DNA of 64,000 nt from UBA7803 sp041690675 (GCA_041690675.1 JAWLGU010000004.1:1-64000); one strand, 5' to 3'. Shown: positions 15,709-24,851, counted from the first letter of the stretch. Notes: a model not told the origin generated them from the letters alone. Numbers and translations: made by a program.

Positions 15709-17328
15709 TCAGCTGGCCGCCGGCTTCAGCACGTCGAGCCGGTCGGAAAAGCCCGGAAAGAGGATGGTGTCTTCTGCACGCGAGACAGTGTCCGGGTGGT
15801 CCAGATTGTAATGGAGACCACGGCTCTCCCGTCTCGCCAGAGCCGAGCGGACTATGAGCTCGGCGACGTGAACCAGATTCCTCAGCTCGATGAGATCGTT
15901 GCTCACCCGGTAGTGGCTGTAGTAGTCGTGAATCTCCTGCTTGAGCAGATCCAGACGGCGCTGCGCCCGCTGCAGGCGCTTGTCGGTGCGCACGATGCCC
16001 ACGTAGTCCCACATGAAGCGCCGAAGCTCCTCCCAGTTGTGGGAGATCACCACGTCCTCGTCCGAATCCGTTACCTGACTCTCGTCCCAGTGGGGGACGG
16101 TCACGTCGGGAACCGACTCGTCCAGGTGTTCCATCACGTCGTCGCTGGCGGTTCTGGCGAACACCAGGCACTCGAGCAATGAGTTGCTGGCGAGCCGGTT
16201 GGCCCCGTGGAGGCCGGTGCAGCTAACCTCGCCGATGGCGTAGAGCCCCGGCACATCGGTAGCACCCTTGAGATCCACGAGCACCCCACCGCAGGTGTAA
16301 TGGGCCGCGGGGACCACGGGGATGGGCTCCCGGGTCATGTCGATGCCGAACTCCAGACAGCGGCGGTGGATGGTGGGGAAATGGGTCTCGATGAAGCTCC
16401 TGGGGCGGTGGCTGATGTCGAGAAACACGCAGTCCGCGCCGGTGCGCTTCATTTCGTGGTCGATGGCCCGGGCCACCACGTCCCGGGGCGCGAGCTCCAG
16501 GCGGCTGTCGAAGCGGCGCATGAAACGGTCGCCGTCGGGCAGCAGTAGGATGCCGCCTTCGCCGCGTACCGCCTCCGAGATGAGGAACGACTTGGCGTGA
16601 GGGTGGTACAGGCACGTGGGGTGGAACTGGTTGAACTCCATGTTGGCGATGCGGCATCCGGCGCGCCAGGCCATGGCGATGCCGTCGCCGGTGGAGCTGT
16701 CGGGATTACTGGTATAGAGGTAGACCTTGCTCGCACCACCGGTGGCCAGAATGACGAAGCGGGATTGGAACACCTCCACGTGCCCCGTGGTCCGATTGAG
16801 CACGTAGGCACCGGCGCAGCGGTTGGGATGGCGGCCGTACTTGCTCAGATTGATGAGGTCGATGGCGACCCGGTCACGGAGCAGCTCGATGCGGGGGTGA
16901 TCCAGGACCCGGCGGGTGAGGGTATCGATGATGGCCCGGCCGGTGGCGTCGGCCACGTGCAGCACCCGGCGGAACGAATGCCCACCTTCGCGGGTCAAGT
17001 GGAAACGGTCGTGCTCGGTATCGAAGCGGACGCCCCAGCGCAGCAGCTGATCGATGGCCGCAGGCGCGTGCTCCACCGTATAGCGGACCACCTCGGGATC
17101 GCACAAGCCGGCGCCGGCATTCAGGGTGTCCTCGATGTGGGCATCGATGCTGTCCTCCGGGTCGGTCACGGCGGCGATGCCGCCCTGGGCCCAGGTGGAC
17201 GAAGCGGAGTCGATGTCACCCTTGCAGAGAACCGTCACCCGCGCGCGCGAGGCCAGATGCAGTGCTGCCGTGAGGCCGGCGGCTCCACCGCCGATGACGA
17301 GTATGTCCGTGGAAAAGCGCTGGTTCAT
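15709..17328 (-). CDS. nadB: L-aspartate oxidase
   Basis: FAD enzyme that makes iminoaspartate from aspartate, the first step of de novo NAD synthesis. 539 residues from ATG 17328 (E. coli 540). Upstream in-frame codons give a poor, non-homologous extension. FAD motif DILVIGGGAAGLTAALHL is at residues 8-25. STWAQGGIAAVTDPEDS, EFNQFHPTCLYHP and LYAIGEVSCTGLHGANRLAS follow, and the C-terminal helical domain ends the protein. Divergent from rpoE, with an 85-base gap between them, as in Pseudomonas and E. coli. Confidence 0.97.
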   Translation of the reverse strand: MNQRFSTDILVIGGGAAGLTAALHLASRARVTVLCKGDIDSASSTWAQGGIAAVTDPEDSIDAHIEDTLNAGAGLCDPEVVRYTVEHAPAAIDQLLRWGVRFDTEHDRFHLTREGGHSFRRVLHVADATGRAIIDTLTRRVLDHPRIELLRDRVAIDLINLSKYGRHPNRCAGAYVLNRTTGHVEVFQSRFVILATGGASKVYLYTSNPDSSTGDGIAMAWRAGCRIANMEFNQFHPTCLYHPHAKSFLISEAVRGEGGILLLPDGDRFMRRFDSRLELAPRDVVARAIDHEMKRTGADCVFLDISHRPRSFIETHFPTIHRRCLEFGIDMTREPIPVVPAAHYTCGGVLVDLKGATDVPGLYAIGEVSCTGLHGANRLASNSLLECLVFARTASDDVMEHLDESVPDVTVPHWDESQVTDSDEDVVISHNWEELRRFMWDYVGIVRTDKRLQRAQRRLDLLKQEIHDYYSHYRVSNDLIELRNLVHVAELIVRSALARRESRGLHYNLDHPDTVSRAEDTILFPGFSDRLDVLKPAAS

Positions 17329-17413
17329 GCCCCGGGAATCCATCAAACGGTTTCTAGTATAAACATGTGGTTGTCGGCAGAATATCGGGTCAATCTTCGG
17401 CAACGGCGAAGGG

Positions 17414-17995
17414 GTGGCCAAGGAAACCGACAAAGAGCTGGTGCGCAGGGTACAGGACGGCGACCGGCGGGCTTTCGATCTGCTGTTCAGCCGCTATCAG
17501 CACAAGATCGTCAATCTGGTCAGCCGCTATCTGCGCGATCCCGAGGACGTTCAGGACGTGGTCCAGGAGGCGTTCATCAAGGCGTTCCGGGCGTTGCCCA
17601 GGTTCCGCGGCGAGAGCGCGTTCTACACCTGGCTGTACCGGATCGCCATCAACACGGCGAAAAACCACATCGTAGCCAAGAGTCGGCGGCCACCCGGGGT
17701 GGACATCGAAGTAGAGGATGCCGAGCACTTCGACGGCGCCGACGCGCTGCGGGATCTCGAGAGCCCGGATTCGCAGCTGGCCAAAGACGAGCTGTCGGCG
17801 GAAATCGACGCCGCCATATCGGATCTCCCCGACGATTTGCGCAGCGCAGTAACTCTGCGAGAATTCGATGGTCTAACCTACGAGCAGATCGCGGAGATCA
17901 TGGATTGCCCCGTGGGCACGGTGCGTTCGCGGATCTTCCGTGCTCGCGAAGCCATCGACAAGCGCATCGCGCCGCTGCTCGACCGACAACGTTGA
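17414..17995 (+). CDS. rpoE: Extracytoplasmic-function sigma factor RpoE/AlgU
   Basis: Sigma factor for the envelope-stress regulon. 193 residues. Region 2 (DRRAFDLLFSRYQHKIVNLV, YLRDPEDVQDVVQEAFIKAF, and the -10 recognition helix FYTWLYRIAINTAKNH) is followed by region 4 (DLPDDLRSAVTLREFDGLTY, EIMDCPVGTVRSRIFRARE). GTG 17414 starts the canonical MAKETDKELV; GAAGGG lies immediately upstream. rseA, rseB, rseC and mucD follow, so this is the housekeeping RpoE/AlgU locus. I found no clear sigma-E autopromoter in the short gap to nadB. Confidence 0.97.
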   Translation: MAKETDKELVRRVQDGDRRAFDLLFSRYQHKIVNLVSRYLRDPEDVQDVVQEAFIKAFRALPRFRGESAFYTWLYRIAINTAKNHIVAKSRRPPGVDIEVEDAEHFDGADALRDLESPDSQLAKDELSAEIDAAISDLPDDLRSAVTLREFDGLTYEQIAEIMDCPVGTVRSRIFRAREAIDKRIAPLLDRQR

Positions 17996-18063
17996 GGGGC
18001 GTTGTGGGGCAGTCGGACACCAGCCATCGGGGGACCATCCTATCTGGTAGCGAAGCTTCCTGG

Positions 18064-18126
18064 CACCGGGAACTTCCGGTGGGAATGCGAGCCCTACTAG
18101 GACGTGGAAGGCCGGAGAAACCGGCC
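18064..18126 (+). promoter_or_regulatory. Two hairpins in the long rpoE-rseA intergenic region
   Basis: The gap 17996-18179 (184 bases) is long for this operon. It holds a CACCGG/CCGGTG stem (18064-18069 with 18076-18081, loop GAACTT) and a GGCCGG/CCGGCC stem (18110-18115 with 18121-18126, loop AGAAA). Neither is followed by a T run, so they are not typical intrinsic terminators. They could modulate processing or the ratio of sigma to anti-sigma; function unknown. Confidence 0.5.
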
Positions 18127-18179
18127 GGTGATCGTTGTCCGGGGAAGCGGGATGCCTGGTGGAGAGAGGTGAACGTAAC

Positions 18180-18770
18180 ATGACGGAAAAACTCAAAGAG
18201 TCGCTATCCGCCGTCATCGACGACGAAGCCGATACGTTCGAGCTGCGGCGGGTGCTCGATGAGCTCGACCGCAACGCCGAGATGCGTGCGCTGTGGGATC
18301 GCTATCACCTGATCGGCAGCGCGGTGCGACGGCGGGGGGGCGCCGACACCTCCGTGGTGCCCGATCTGCGCGAACAGGTGTGGCAGGCCCTCGAAGCCGA
18401 GGCCCAGGACATGCCGGCGGCGGCCGGGACCGGTGCAAGGGCGTCGCGCTCCCTGGGACGGTTCACCGCGCTGGCGGTGGCTGCCACCGTCGCTTTCGCC
18501 GTGGTGATCGGTTTCAACGGCATGGGCGGCGGCGAAGATGCAGCCGTCACCGAGGTGGCCAAAGCCGGCGCGAGCTCCGAGCTCGGCCGCTCGACCCCGG
18601 CGCTGCCCGACATTTCCGGCACCGACATCACCGACACCACCAACACCGAAATCTCGCCTTCCGATCTGCAGCGCGCCCGGGCGTACATGCTGCACCACGC
18701 GCAGCAGCAGGCGCTGAATCAGGCGGGCGTCATGTCCATGGTCAAGATGGCCACCTACGAAGCACCATGA
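18180..18770 (+). CDS. rseA: Anti-sigma-E factor RseA/MucA
   Basis: Inner-membrane protein that sequesters RpoE until cut by DegS and RseP. 196 residues from ATG 18180 (GAGAGGTG just upstream). The N-terminal cytoplasmic sigma-binding domain is KESLSAVIDDEADTFELRRV with ALWDRYHLIGSAVR. One membrane segment (FTALAVAATVAFAVVIGF, residues about 98-115) follows, then a periplasmic part ending YMLHHAQQQALNQAGVMSM and SMVKMATYEAP. The rseP gene, whose product would cut it, is in this window at 52905. ATGA overlap with rseB. Confidence 0.94.
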   Translation: MTEKLKESLSAVIDDEADTFELRRVLDELDRNAEMRALWDRYHLIGSAVRRRGGADTSVVPDLREQVWQALEAEAQDMPAAAGTGARASRSLGRFTALAVAATVAFAVVIGFNGMGGGEDAAVTEVAKAGASSELGRSTPALPDISGTDITDTTNTEISPSDLQRARAYMLHHAQQQALNQAGVMSMVKMATYEAP

Positions 18771-19834
18771 GTCGGACCGGGGCCATCCGCGGCGGAATAG
18801 GGCGGCACCGCGAGACCGCCGGCCCCGGCCGCGCCAACCTTCTGCTCGCCGCGTGCGTTCTCCTGCTGTGGTCTCAAGTGGGTCTCGCACAGGAGGATCC
18901 GAGGGACTGGCTCGACGACATGAATCGAGCCTTCAGCGAGCTTGCGTACGACGGCATTTTCAGCTACTTCAGTGGTCACGACCTGGCGAGCCTCAGGCTG
19001 GTGCACATGGTGGTGGACGGCCAGCAGCGCGAACGCCTGATACACCTCAACGGCGCCCCGCGGGAGATCGTCCGTCGTGGCGATCAGGTGGCGTGCTTCG
19101 TCATGCCCGGAGACGCGTTGCTCGAGCTCGAGCAGAGCATTCCCTCGGGCCCCTTCGCGCGCGCGTTCGTGCGCCGATATGATCGCATCTCCGAGAACTA
19201 CGGGCTGTCGTTCTTCGGCGAGGATCGCGTGGCCGATCGCGCCGCGGTTCGAGTGGCGGTGACTCCTCGGGACGAGGACCGTTACGGATATCGACTCTGG
19301 CTCGACAAGGAGACCCGGCTGTTGCTGCGTTCCGAGCTGGTGGGTCACGACGGCGAGCGGTTGGAGATCTTCCAGTTCAACCACATCCACTTCGGTGACT
19401 CGGTCGATCCGGCCATGCTGGAGCCCGAGGGCAAGCAGGGGTCGCTGGTGAGCCACCTGACCTTGGCCACCAAGGAGCCGCGACCCGTGGATCGTGAGAA
19501 CACCGCCTGGGAGGCCCGCTGGCTTCCCGAGGGCTTTCGCATGGCGGCCGCCGACATCCGCCGCGCGCCCAGCTCGCTGAAGTCCATCGACACCATGATG
19601 TACTCCGACGGACTCGCCGCGTTCTCGCTGTTCATCGAAGACATGCCGAACCGTGGCGCGGCCGCCATGGTATCCCGCAACGGCGCGACCGTGGCGGTCA
19701 CCCACGTGGTGAAGGGGCTCCGCGGCGAGCCGTACCTGGTGACCCTGGTTGGCGAATTGCCCACGCCGACGGCACAGCGCATCGCTCGCTCGGTGGCACC
19801 GCGGGTCATCCCATCGGGACGCGAACGGGAATGA
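18767..19834 (+). CDS. rseB: Sigma-E regulatory protein RseB/MucB
   Basis: Periplasmic protein that binds RseA and shields it from DegS, sensing mislocalised LPS or lipoprotein. 355 residues. An N-terminal export signal (about 35 residues, hydrophobic LLLAACVLLLWSQVGLAQ) comes first. The large MucB domain has WLDDMNRAFSELAYDGIFSY, VRRGDQVACFVMPGD and YGYRLWLDKETRLLLRSELV, and the C-terminal domain has WLPEGFRM. The start ATG 18767 overlaps the rseA stop. Confidence 0.94.
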   Translation: MSRTGAIRGGIGRHRETAGPGRANLLLAACVLLLWSQVGLAQEDPRDWLDDMNRAFSELAYDGIFSYFSGHDLASLRLVHMVVDGQQRERLIHLNGAPREIVRRGDQVACFVMPGDALLELEQSIPSGPFARAFVRRYDRISENYGLSFFGEDRVADRAAVRVAVTPRDEDRYGYRLWLDKETRLLLRSELVGHDGERLEIFQFNHIHFGDSVDPAMLEPEGKQGSLVSHLTLATKEPRPVDRENTAWEARWLPEGFRMAAADIRRAPSSLKSIDTMMYSDGLAAFSLFIEDMPNRGAAAMVSRNGATVAVTHVVKGLRGEPYLVTLVGELPTPTAQRIARSVAPRVIPSGRERE

Positions 19835-20301
19835 GCCGGCGAGTCGTGCGGCAGGGGCAGGCGGTGGCTGCCGGAAAGTCCATGCTGGTGCGCTTCTCCG
19901 GCTGTTGCGGTAGCGGCGCTCCGTGTGTCGGGTGCGGGCCCGCACTCGGGTGCGGACCCGCACGCGAAATCGCCGCGGAGCGGCTGGGTCTGCCCGGCAG
20001 ACTGCAGGAGGGCGATGCGGTGGAGCTGGGCCTGTCCGGCCGGGCGCTCACCCGGGTGGCCGTGGTCTGCTTCGCGGTGCCGCTGGCGGCGTTGCTCGCG
20101 GGGGCGCTGCTCGGCGACGCCATCGCCGCGTCCACGGGCTCCGGCGGCGACGCGGCGGGCGCGCTGCTCGGCTTTGCGGGGTTGGCCGTGGCGCTGCTGA
20201 TGGCCGCCAGGCGGGGCCCCGAGCTGGCCCGATCGCTGGAGGTCCAGGCACGGGTCGCAAGCACCGCCGGTGACGGCATCGTACGCGCTGAGAAGCGCTG
20301 A
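19831..20301 (+). CDS. rseC: Sigma-E accessory / redox membrane protein RseC/MucC
   Basis: Small inner-membrane protein; related RseC proteins take part in SoxR reduction and thiamine metabolism, and its exact role in the operon is unclear. 156 residues. The N-terminal Cys-rich motif is CVGCGPALGC (C-x2-C-x5-C, as in the family), preceded by an extra CC pair. Two membrane segments follow (VAVVCFAVPLAALLAGALLG and AAGALLGFAGLAVALLMAA). The Cys region lies on an 18-bp tandem repeat. ATGA overlap with rseB. Confidence 0.9.
   Translation: MSRRVVRQGQAVAAGKSMLVRFSGCCGSGAPCVGCGPALGCGPAREIAAERLGLPGRLQEGDAVELGLSGRALTRVAVVCFAVPLAALLAGALLGDAIAASTGSGGDAAGALLGFAGLAVALLMAARRGPELARSLEVQARVASTAGDGIVRAEKR
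19928..19963 (+). repeat. 18-bp tandem duplication inside rseC
   Basis: Units 19928-19945 and 19946-19963 differ at one base (G or A). Each contains GTGCGGRCCCGCAC, a perfect palindrome in unit 1. Together they encode VGCGPA-LGCGPA style repeats within the Cys motif. Confidence 0.85.
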
Positions 20302-20338
20302 GCGCGCCGGCTGGCGCCAGGTTCCAGGGAACATCACC

Positions 20339-21736
20339 ATGACGGCACATTCCTTCAGTTCACGGCTGTTGCTGGTTGCAACGCTCATGACGTGCGCCAG
20401 CGCCTGGGCCCGGGAACTCCCCGACTTCACCCGGCTGGTGGAAGACAACGCGGGGGCAGTGGTCAACATCAGCACGGTTCAGCACCGCCAGACGCGATCC
20501 GAGCCCGGGACGCCGAGCGACGAGCTCGAGGAGTTCTTCCGGCGGTTCTTTCCGCCGGGCCAGAGCGATTCCATTCCGTTTCTGCGACCGCGCTCGCTGG
20601 GCTCCGGCTTCGTCCTCGAGCGTGATGGCTTCATCCTCACCAACAATCACGTGGTGGAGGGGGCGGACGAGATCATGGTGCGGTTCAACGACCGCCGGGA
20701 GTTGGCGGCCGAGCTGGTGGGAGCCGATCCGAGGTCCGATCTGGCGCTGTTGAAGGTGGAGGCGAACGATCTGCCCACGGTGAAGCTGGGGCGATCGGCG
20801 CAGCTGAAGGTGGGCGAGTGGGTGCTGGCCATCGGCTCGCCCTTCGGCTTCGACTACTCGGTGACCGCCGGCATCGTCAGCGCCAAGGGCCGCAGCCTGC
20901 CCACCGAGCAGAACGACAACTACGTGCCGTTCATACAGACCGACGTGGCCATCAATCCCGGCAACTCCGGGGGGCCGCTGTTCAACCTCGACGGTGAGGT
21001 GATCGGCATCAACTCCCAGATCTACAGCAACTCGGGCGGCTTCATGGGCGTCTCTTTCGCCATTCCCATCGATGTGGCCATGGAGGTGGTGCGCCAGCTG
21101 AAGGCGACCGGGCGGGTGTCGCGGGGTTGGCTCGGGGTGGTGATTCAGGAGGTGGACCGGGGCCTGGCAGAGAGCTTCGGGCTCGACCGTCCCCATGGCG
21201 CCCTGGTGAACCGGGTGCTCGAGGGCTCGCCGGCAGATGAGGCAGGAATCGAGGCAGGTGACATCATCACCCGATTCGCCGACACGGTGATCGAGTTCTC
21301 TACCGAGCTACCCCACGTGGTGGGGCGCATGCGACCGGGCGCCATGGCGAAGCTGAACATCGTCCGTGACGGTGAGGCGATGACCCTCGACGTGCGGGTG
21401 GGCGAGCTGGCCGAGCGCGACGAGGCTGCCCAGGGATACGCCGGGCCGTCGCAGCAGGCGCCGTCCCGCATTGGGCTGGCCGTGGAGGCTCTGCCGGACG
21501 ACGCGGCCAGGGAGATGGGCATCGACGGCGGGGTTCGGGTGCTGGAAGCCCGCGGCGCAGCGGCGGAGGCGGGCGTCCGTCCCGGCGACGTCGTCACGCG
21601 GCTGAACAACGAGGAAGTGCGGGACGTGGACGGCTTCATGGACATCACCGATGCCCTGCCACCGGGGCGCTCCGTGCCGGTGCTGATCATCCGCGGCGGG
21701 GTGCCCACCTTCCTCGCCCTGCGCGTCCCGGAGTGA
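20339..21736 (+). CDS. mucD: Periplasmic serine protease, DegP/MucD type
   Basis: HtrA-family protease and chaperone for misfolded envelope proteins. 465 residues from ATG 20339, which begins a signal peptide (MTAHSFSSRLLLVATLMTC, cleavage near AWA-RE). A GTG at 20270 would bury the signal peptide. The catalytic triad is visible: His in LTNNHVVEGADE, Asp in DPRSDLALLKV and Ser in INPGNSGGPLFNLDG. Two PDZ domains follow (RGWLGVVIQEVDRG, and GGVRVLEARGAAAEAGVRPG). Last gene of the rpoE group, as in Pseudomonas. Confidence 0.95.
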   Translation: MTAHSFSSRLLLVATLMTCASAWARELPDFTRLVEDNAGAVVNISTVQHRQTRSEPGTPSDELEEFFRRFFPPGQSDSIPFLRPRSLGSGFVLERDGFILTNNHVVEGADEIMVRFNDRRELAAELVGADPRSDLALLKVEANDLPTVKLGRSAQLKVGEWVLAIGSPFGFDYSVTAGIVSAKGRSLPTEQNDNYVPFIQTDVAINPGNSGGPLFNLDGEVIGINSQIYSNSGGFMGVSFAIPIDVAMEVVRQLKATGRVSRGWLGVVIQEVDRGLAESFGLDRPHGALVNRVLEGSPADEAGIEAGDIITRFADTVIEFSTELPHVVGRMRPGAMAKLNIVRDGEAMTLDVRVGELAERDEAAQGYAGPSQQAPSRIGLAVEALPDDAAREMGIDGGVRVLEARGAAAEAGVRPGDVVTRLNNEEVRDVDGFMDITDALPPGRSVPVLIIRGGVPTFLALRVPE

Positions 21737-21821
21737 GTCGCCGCAGGCTCCGGGATACGCTACACTCGCGCGCCTTTGAATGGCTGAGGGCCGAGCGGCC
21801 TCGGGCCGGGGACCTAGAGCA

Positions 21822-23615
21822 GTGCCTGCAATCGACCAGATTCGCAACTTTTCCATCATCGCCCACATCGATCACGGCAAGTCGACCCTGGCCGACCGGC
21901 TGATTCAGCTCTGTGGCGGGCTGTCGGATCGGGAGATGGCGGAGCAGGTTCTGGATTCCATGGATCTGGAGCGCGAGCGCGGCATCACCATCAAGGCCCA
22001 CAGCGTGACCTTGGAGTACCCGGCCCGCGACGGGCAGCGTTACCAGCTCAACTTCATCGACACGCCGGGCCACGTGGACTTCAGCTACGAGGTGTCCCGT
22101 TCGCTGGCAGCCTGCGAGGGTGCATTGCTGGTGGTGGACGCCGCGCAGGGGGTGGAAGCCCAGTCCGTGGCCAACTGCTACACCGCCATCGAGCAGGGGC
22201 TCGAGGTGCTGCCGGTGCTGAACAAGATCGATCTGCCCCAGGCCGAGCCGGAGCGGGTCGCCCGGGAGATCGAGGAGATCATCGGCCTGCCGGCTCACGA
22301 CGCCATTCGCGTCAGCGCCAAGACCGGCGAAGGGGTGCCGGAGCTTCTGGAGCGGCTGGTGGCGCAGATTCCGCCGCCCGAGGGTGACCGGGAGGCGCCA
22401 CTGCAGGCGCTCATCATCGATTCCTGGTTCGACAACTACCTGGGCATCGTCTCCCTCGTGCGGGTGGTTCAGGGTGAGATCGCCAAGGGAGACAAGGTGG
22501 TGGTGAAATCCCTCGGGCGCGCTCATGTGGTGGACGACGTGGGCTGCTTCACCCCCAAGCCCACGGCCCGGCCACGGCTGGCCGCCGGCGAGGTGGGTTA
22601 CGTGATCGCCGGCATCAAGGACATCCGCGGTGCCCCGGTGGGCGATACCCTGGTTCTGGCCTCTCATCAGGAAGTGCCGCAACTTCCCGGTTTCGCCCGC
22701 GTCAAGCCCCAGGTGTTCGCGGGCCTGTTCCCGGTCAACTCCGAGGATTTCGAGAGTTTCCGTGAAGCGCTCGAGAAGCTGACCCTGAACGACGCGTCGC
22801 TGTTCTTCGAGCCGGAGACGTCGGACGCCCTGGGCTTCGGCTTTCGCTGCGGCTTTCTCGGCATGCTGCACATGGAGATCGTGCAGGAACGCCTCGAGCG
22901 CGAGTACGATCTCGACCTCATCACCTCGGCCCCGACGGTGGTCTACGAGGTGGAGTTGCCGGACGGCACCGTGACCCACGTGGACAACCCGTCGCGCCTG
23001 CCGGTGAATTACAAGGAGATGCGCGAGCCCATCGTGGAGGTGAGCATCCTCGTGCCGCAGGACTACGTGGGCAACGTCATGACACTGTGCGTCGAACGGC
23101 GCGGAGTGCAGAAGAACATGACCTACACCGGCGGGCAGGTGTCCATGCTCTGGGAAATGCCCATGAACGAGGTGGTCATGGACTTCTTCGACCGGCTGAA
23201 GTCCGTGAGCCGCGGCTTTGCCTCCATGGACTACAGCTTCGCGCGGTTCCAGCCCGCCAACCTGGTGAGGCTCGATATCCTGATCAACGGCGAGCGCGTG
23301 GATGCCCTGGCCAACATCGTTCACCGCGACCAGGCGCAGGTGCGCGGGCGGCAACTCGTGGAGAAGATGAAGGAGCTGATCCCGCGGCAGATGTTCGATG
23401 TGGCGATTCAAGCGGCCATTGGCGGCCAGATCATCGCCCGCTCCACGGTCAAGGCGCTACGCAAGAACGTCACCGCCAAATGCTACGGTGGCGACGTTAC
23501 CCGTAAGAAGAAGCTCCTGGAAAAACAGAAGGCGGGCAAGAAGCGGATGAAGCAACTGGGCAAGGTGGAAATACCTCAGGAAGCGTTCCTCGCGGCGCTC
23601 AAGGTGGAGCGCTGA
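21822..23615 (+). CDS. lepA: Elongation factor 4 (LepA)
   Basis: Ribosome-dependent GTPase that acts in initiation/back-translocation under stress. 597 residues from GTG 21822, giving MPAIDQIRNFSIIAHIDHGK, the usual start; ATG 21780 would add 14 non-homologous residues. G1 HIDHGKSTLADR, G3 DTPGHVDFSYEVSRSLAAC, G4 LNKIDLP. The LepA-specific C-terminal domain is present (LRKNVTAKCYGGDVTRKKKL, KRMKQLGKVEIPQEAFLAAL). Its TGA shares a base with the lepB ATG. Confidence 0.97.
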   Translation: MPAIDQIRNFSIIAHIDHGKSTLADRLIQLCGGLSDREMAEQVLDSMDLERERGITIKAHSVTLEYPARDGQRYQLNFIDTPGHVDFSYEVSRSLAACEGALLVVDAAQGVEAQSVANCYTAIEQGLEVLPVLNKIDLPQAEPERVAREIEEIIGLPAHDAIRVSAKTGEGVPELLERLVAQIPPPEGDREAPLQALIIDSWFDNYLGIVSLVRVVQGEIAKGDKVVVKSLGRAHVVDDVGCFTPKPTARPRLAAGEVGYVIAGIKDIRGAPVGDTLVLASHQEVPQLPGFARVKPQVFAGLFPVNSEDFESFREALEKLTLNDASLFFEPETSDALGFGFRCGFLGMLHMEIVQERLEREYDLDLITSAPTVVYEVELPDGTVTHVDNPSRLPVNYKEMREPIVEVSILVPQDYVGNVMTLCVERRGVQKNMTYTGGQVSMLWEMPMNEVVMDFFDRLKSVSRGFASMDYSFARFQPANLVRLDILINGERVDALANIVHRDQAQVRGRQLVEKMKELIPRQMFDVAIQAAIGGQIIARSTVKALRKNVTAKCYGGDVTRKKKLLEKQKAGKKRMKQLGKVEIPQEAFLAALKVER

Positions 23616-24430
23616 TGGACATCGACTTTCCGCTGGTGCTCACCTGGGCGGTGCTGATCTCCGGCGCCATCTGGCTGTTCGACGTGCTGGTGCTGAAGCC
23701 GCGCCGCCAGCGTGCAGCCCGATCGCTGGAAGCCAGTGGCACCCGCCGGGAAGAGTTGGATCGGGTGCTGGCGGAGCCCAAGCTGGTGGAATACGCCCGC
23801 TCGTTCTTCCCGGTGCTGCTGGTGGTTCTGCTGCTGCGCAGCTTCCTCGCCGAGCCGTATCAGATTCCCTCCGAATCCATGCTGCCCACTCTGGAGGTGG
23901 GGGACTTCATCCTGGTCAACAAGTACGCCTACGGATTGCGCCTGCCGGTGCTGAACACCCGGATCGTCGAGGTGGGCGAGCCGGAGCGAGGCGACATCAT
24001 GGTGTTCATCCCGCCTCATGACCCGCGATACTTCATCAAGCGGGTGGTCGGCCTGCCGGGTGACCACATCCGCTACGAGAACAAGGTGCTGTACATCAAC
24101 GGCGAGCGCGCGGATTACGAGCTCGAGCGGCAGTTCGAGAGCTACCTGCCGTTCGCCAACGGCCCGGTGCCGATCCGCGAATACCGCGAGCGCTTCGACG
24201 ACAGCAACCACTCGATCTACCGCTATCCGTTCCCCGAGCCCTCCCGGGAATGGGTCGTACCGGAAGACTCCTACTTCATGATGGGCGACAACCGTGGCCG
24301 CAGCGAAGACAGCCGGGTGTGGGGCTTCGTTCACGAGGATCGGATTGTAGGCAAGGCAGTTGCCATTTGGGTGCACAAAGACCCGGGATTCTCACTGCCA
24401 ACCTTTTCACGCAATCGCTGGCTAGACTGA
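23615..24430 (+). CDS. lepB: Signal peptidase I
   Basis: Inner-membrane protease that removes signal peptides from exported proteins. 271 residues. Two N-terminal membrane segments (LVLTWAVLISGAIWLFDVLV and FFPVLLVVLLLRSFLA). The catalytic Ser is in YQIPSESMLPTLEVGDF and the general-base Lys in FIKRVVGLPGDHI. The box MMGDNRGRSEDSRVWGFV is complete. One-base overlap with lepA, the usual partner. Confidence 0.97.
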   Translation: MDIDFPLVLTWAVLISGAIWLFDVLVLKPRRQRAARSLEASGTRREELDRVLAEPKLVEYARSFFPVLLVVLLLRSFLAEPYQIPSESMLPTLEVGDFILVNKYAYGLRLPVLNTRIVEVGEPERGDIMVFIPPHDPRYFIKRVVGLPGDHIRYENKVLYINGERADYELERQFESYLPFANGPVPIREYRERFDDSNHSIYRYPFPEPSREWVVPEDSYFMMGDNRGRSEDSRVWGFVHEDRIVGKAVAIWVHKDPGFSLPTFSRNRWLD

Positions 24431-24475
24431 GAGACAGTAGGACGACCGTCCGTCGTCATCCTCGGAGAACTCGTG

Positions 24476-24850
24476 ATGCCGCAACTCGCTTCGTACTCCC
24501 GCCAGCGCGGCCTCACCGGCATGGGCTGGCTGCTGATGCTCATCGTGGTGGCCTCTGCCATCACGCTCACCCTGCGGCTGGCGCCTCATTACATCGACTT
24601 CTACACGGTGAAATCGGTGATTCAGGGACTGCCGGCTCAGGAGGTGCGTACCATGTCCCGCAGCAGTCTGCTGGAGGCGCTCAAGAAGCGATTCAAGATC
24701 AACAACCTGCGCGACTTCGACATCCGCGATATCATCGACCTTCAGCGCAGCCGGGACAGCACCGTGCTGGAGGTCCGCTACGAACGCCGCGAGCACCTGT
24801 TCTTCAATGTCGATGTCGTCATCACCTTCCACGAGCGATTCGAATACTGA
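24476..24850 (+). CDS. DUF4845 family membrane protein
   Basis: Function unknown; the family is typically found between lepB and rnc in gammaproteobacteria. 124 residues: a short basic N-terminus (YSRQRGLTGMGW), one membrane segment (WLLMLIVVASAITLTLRL, residues about 18-35), and a periplasmic or cytoplasmic domain ending RREHLFFNVDVVITFHERFE. ATG 24476 has GGAG eight bases ahead; the adjacent GTG 24473 is an alternative. Its rnc neighbour starts one base after its stop. Confidence 0.85.
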   Translation: MPQLASYSRQRGLTGMGWLLMLIVVASAITLTLRLAPHYIDFYTVKSVIQGLPAQEVRTMSRSSLLEALKKRFKINNLRDFDIRDIIDLQRSRDSTVLEVRYERREHLFFNVDVVITFHERFEY

Positions 24851-24851
24851 C

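Noticed and set aside
17356..17393. TATACT/TTGACC pair upstream of nadB on the minus strand
   Set aside because: The spacing is 26 bases, too long for a sigma-70 promoter.
18069..18091. GGAACTT resembling a sigma-E -35 box ahead of rseA
   Set aside because: No TCTGA-like -10 occurs at 16-17 bases, and the GAACTT is the loop of the CACCGG hairpin.
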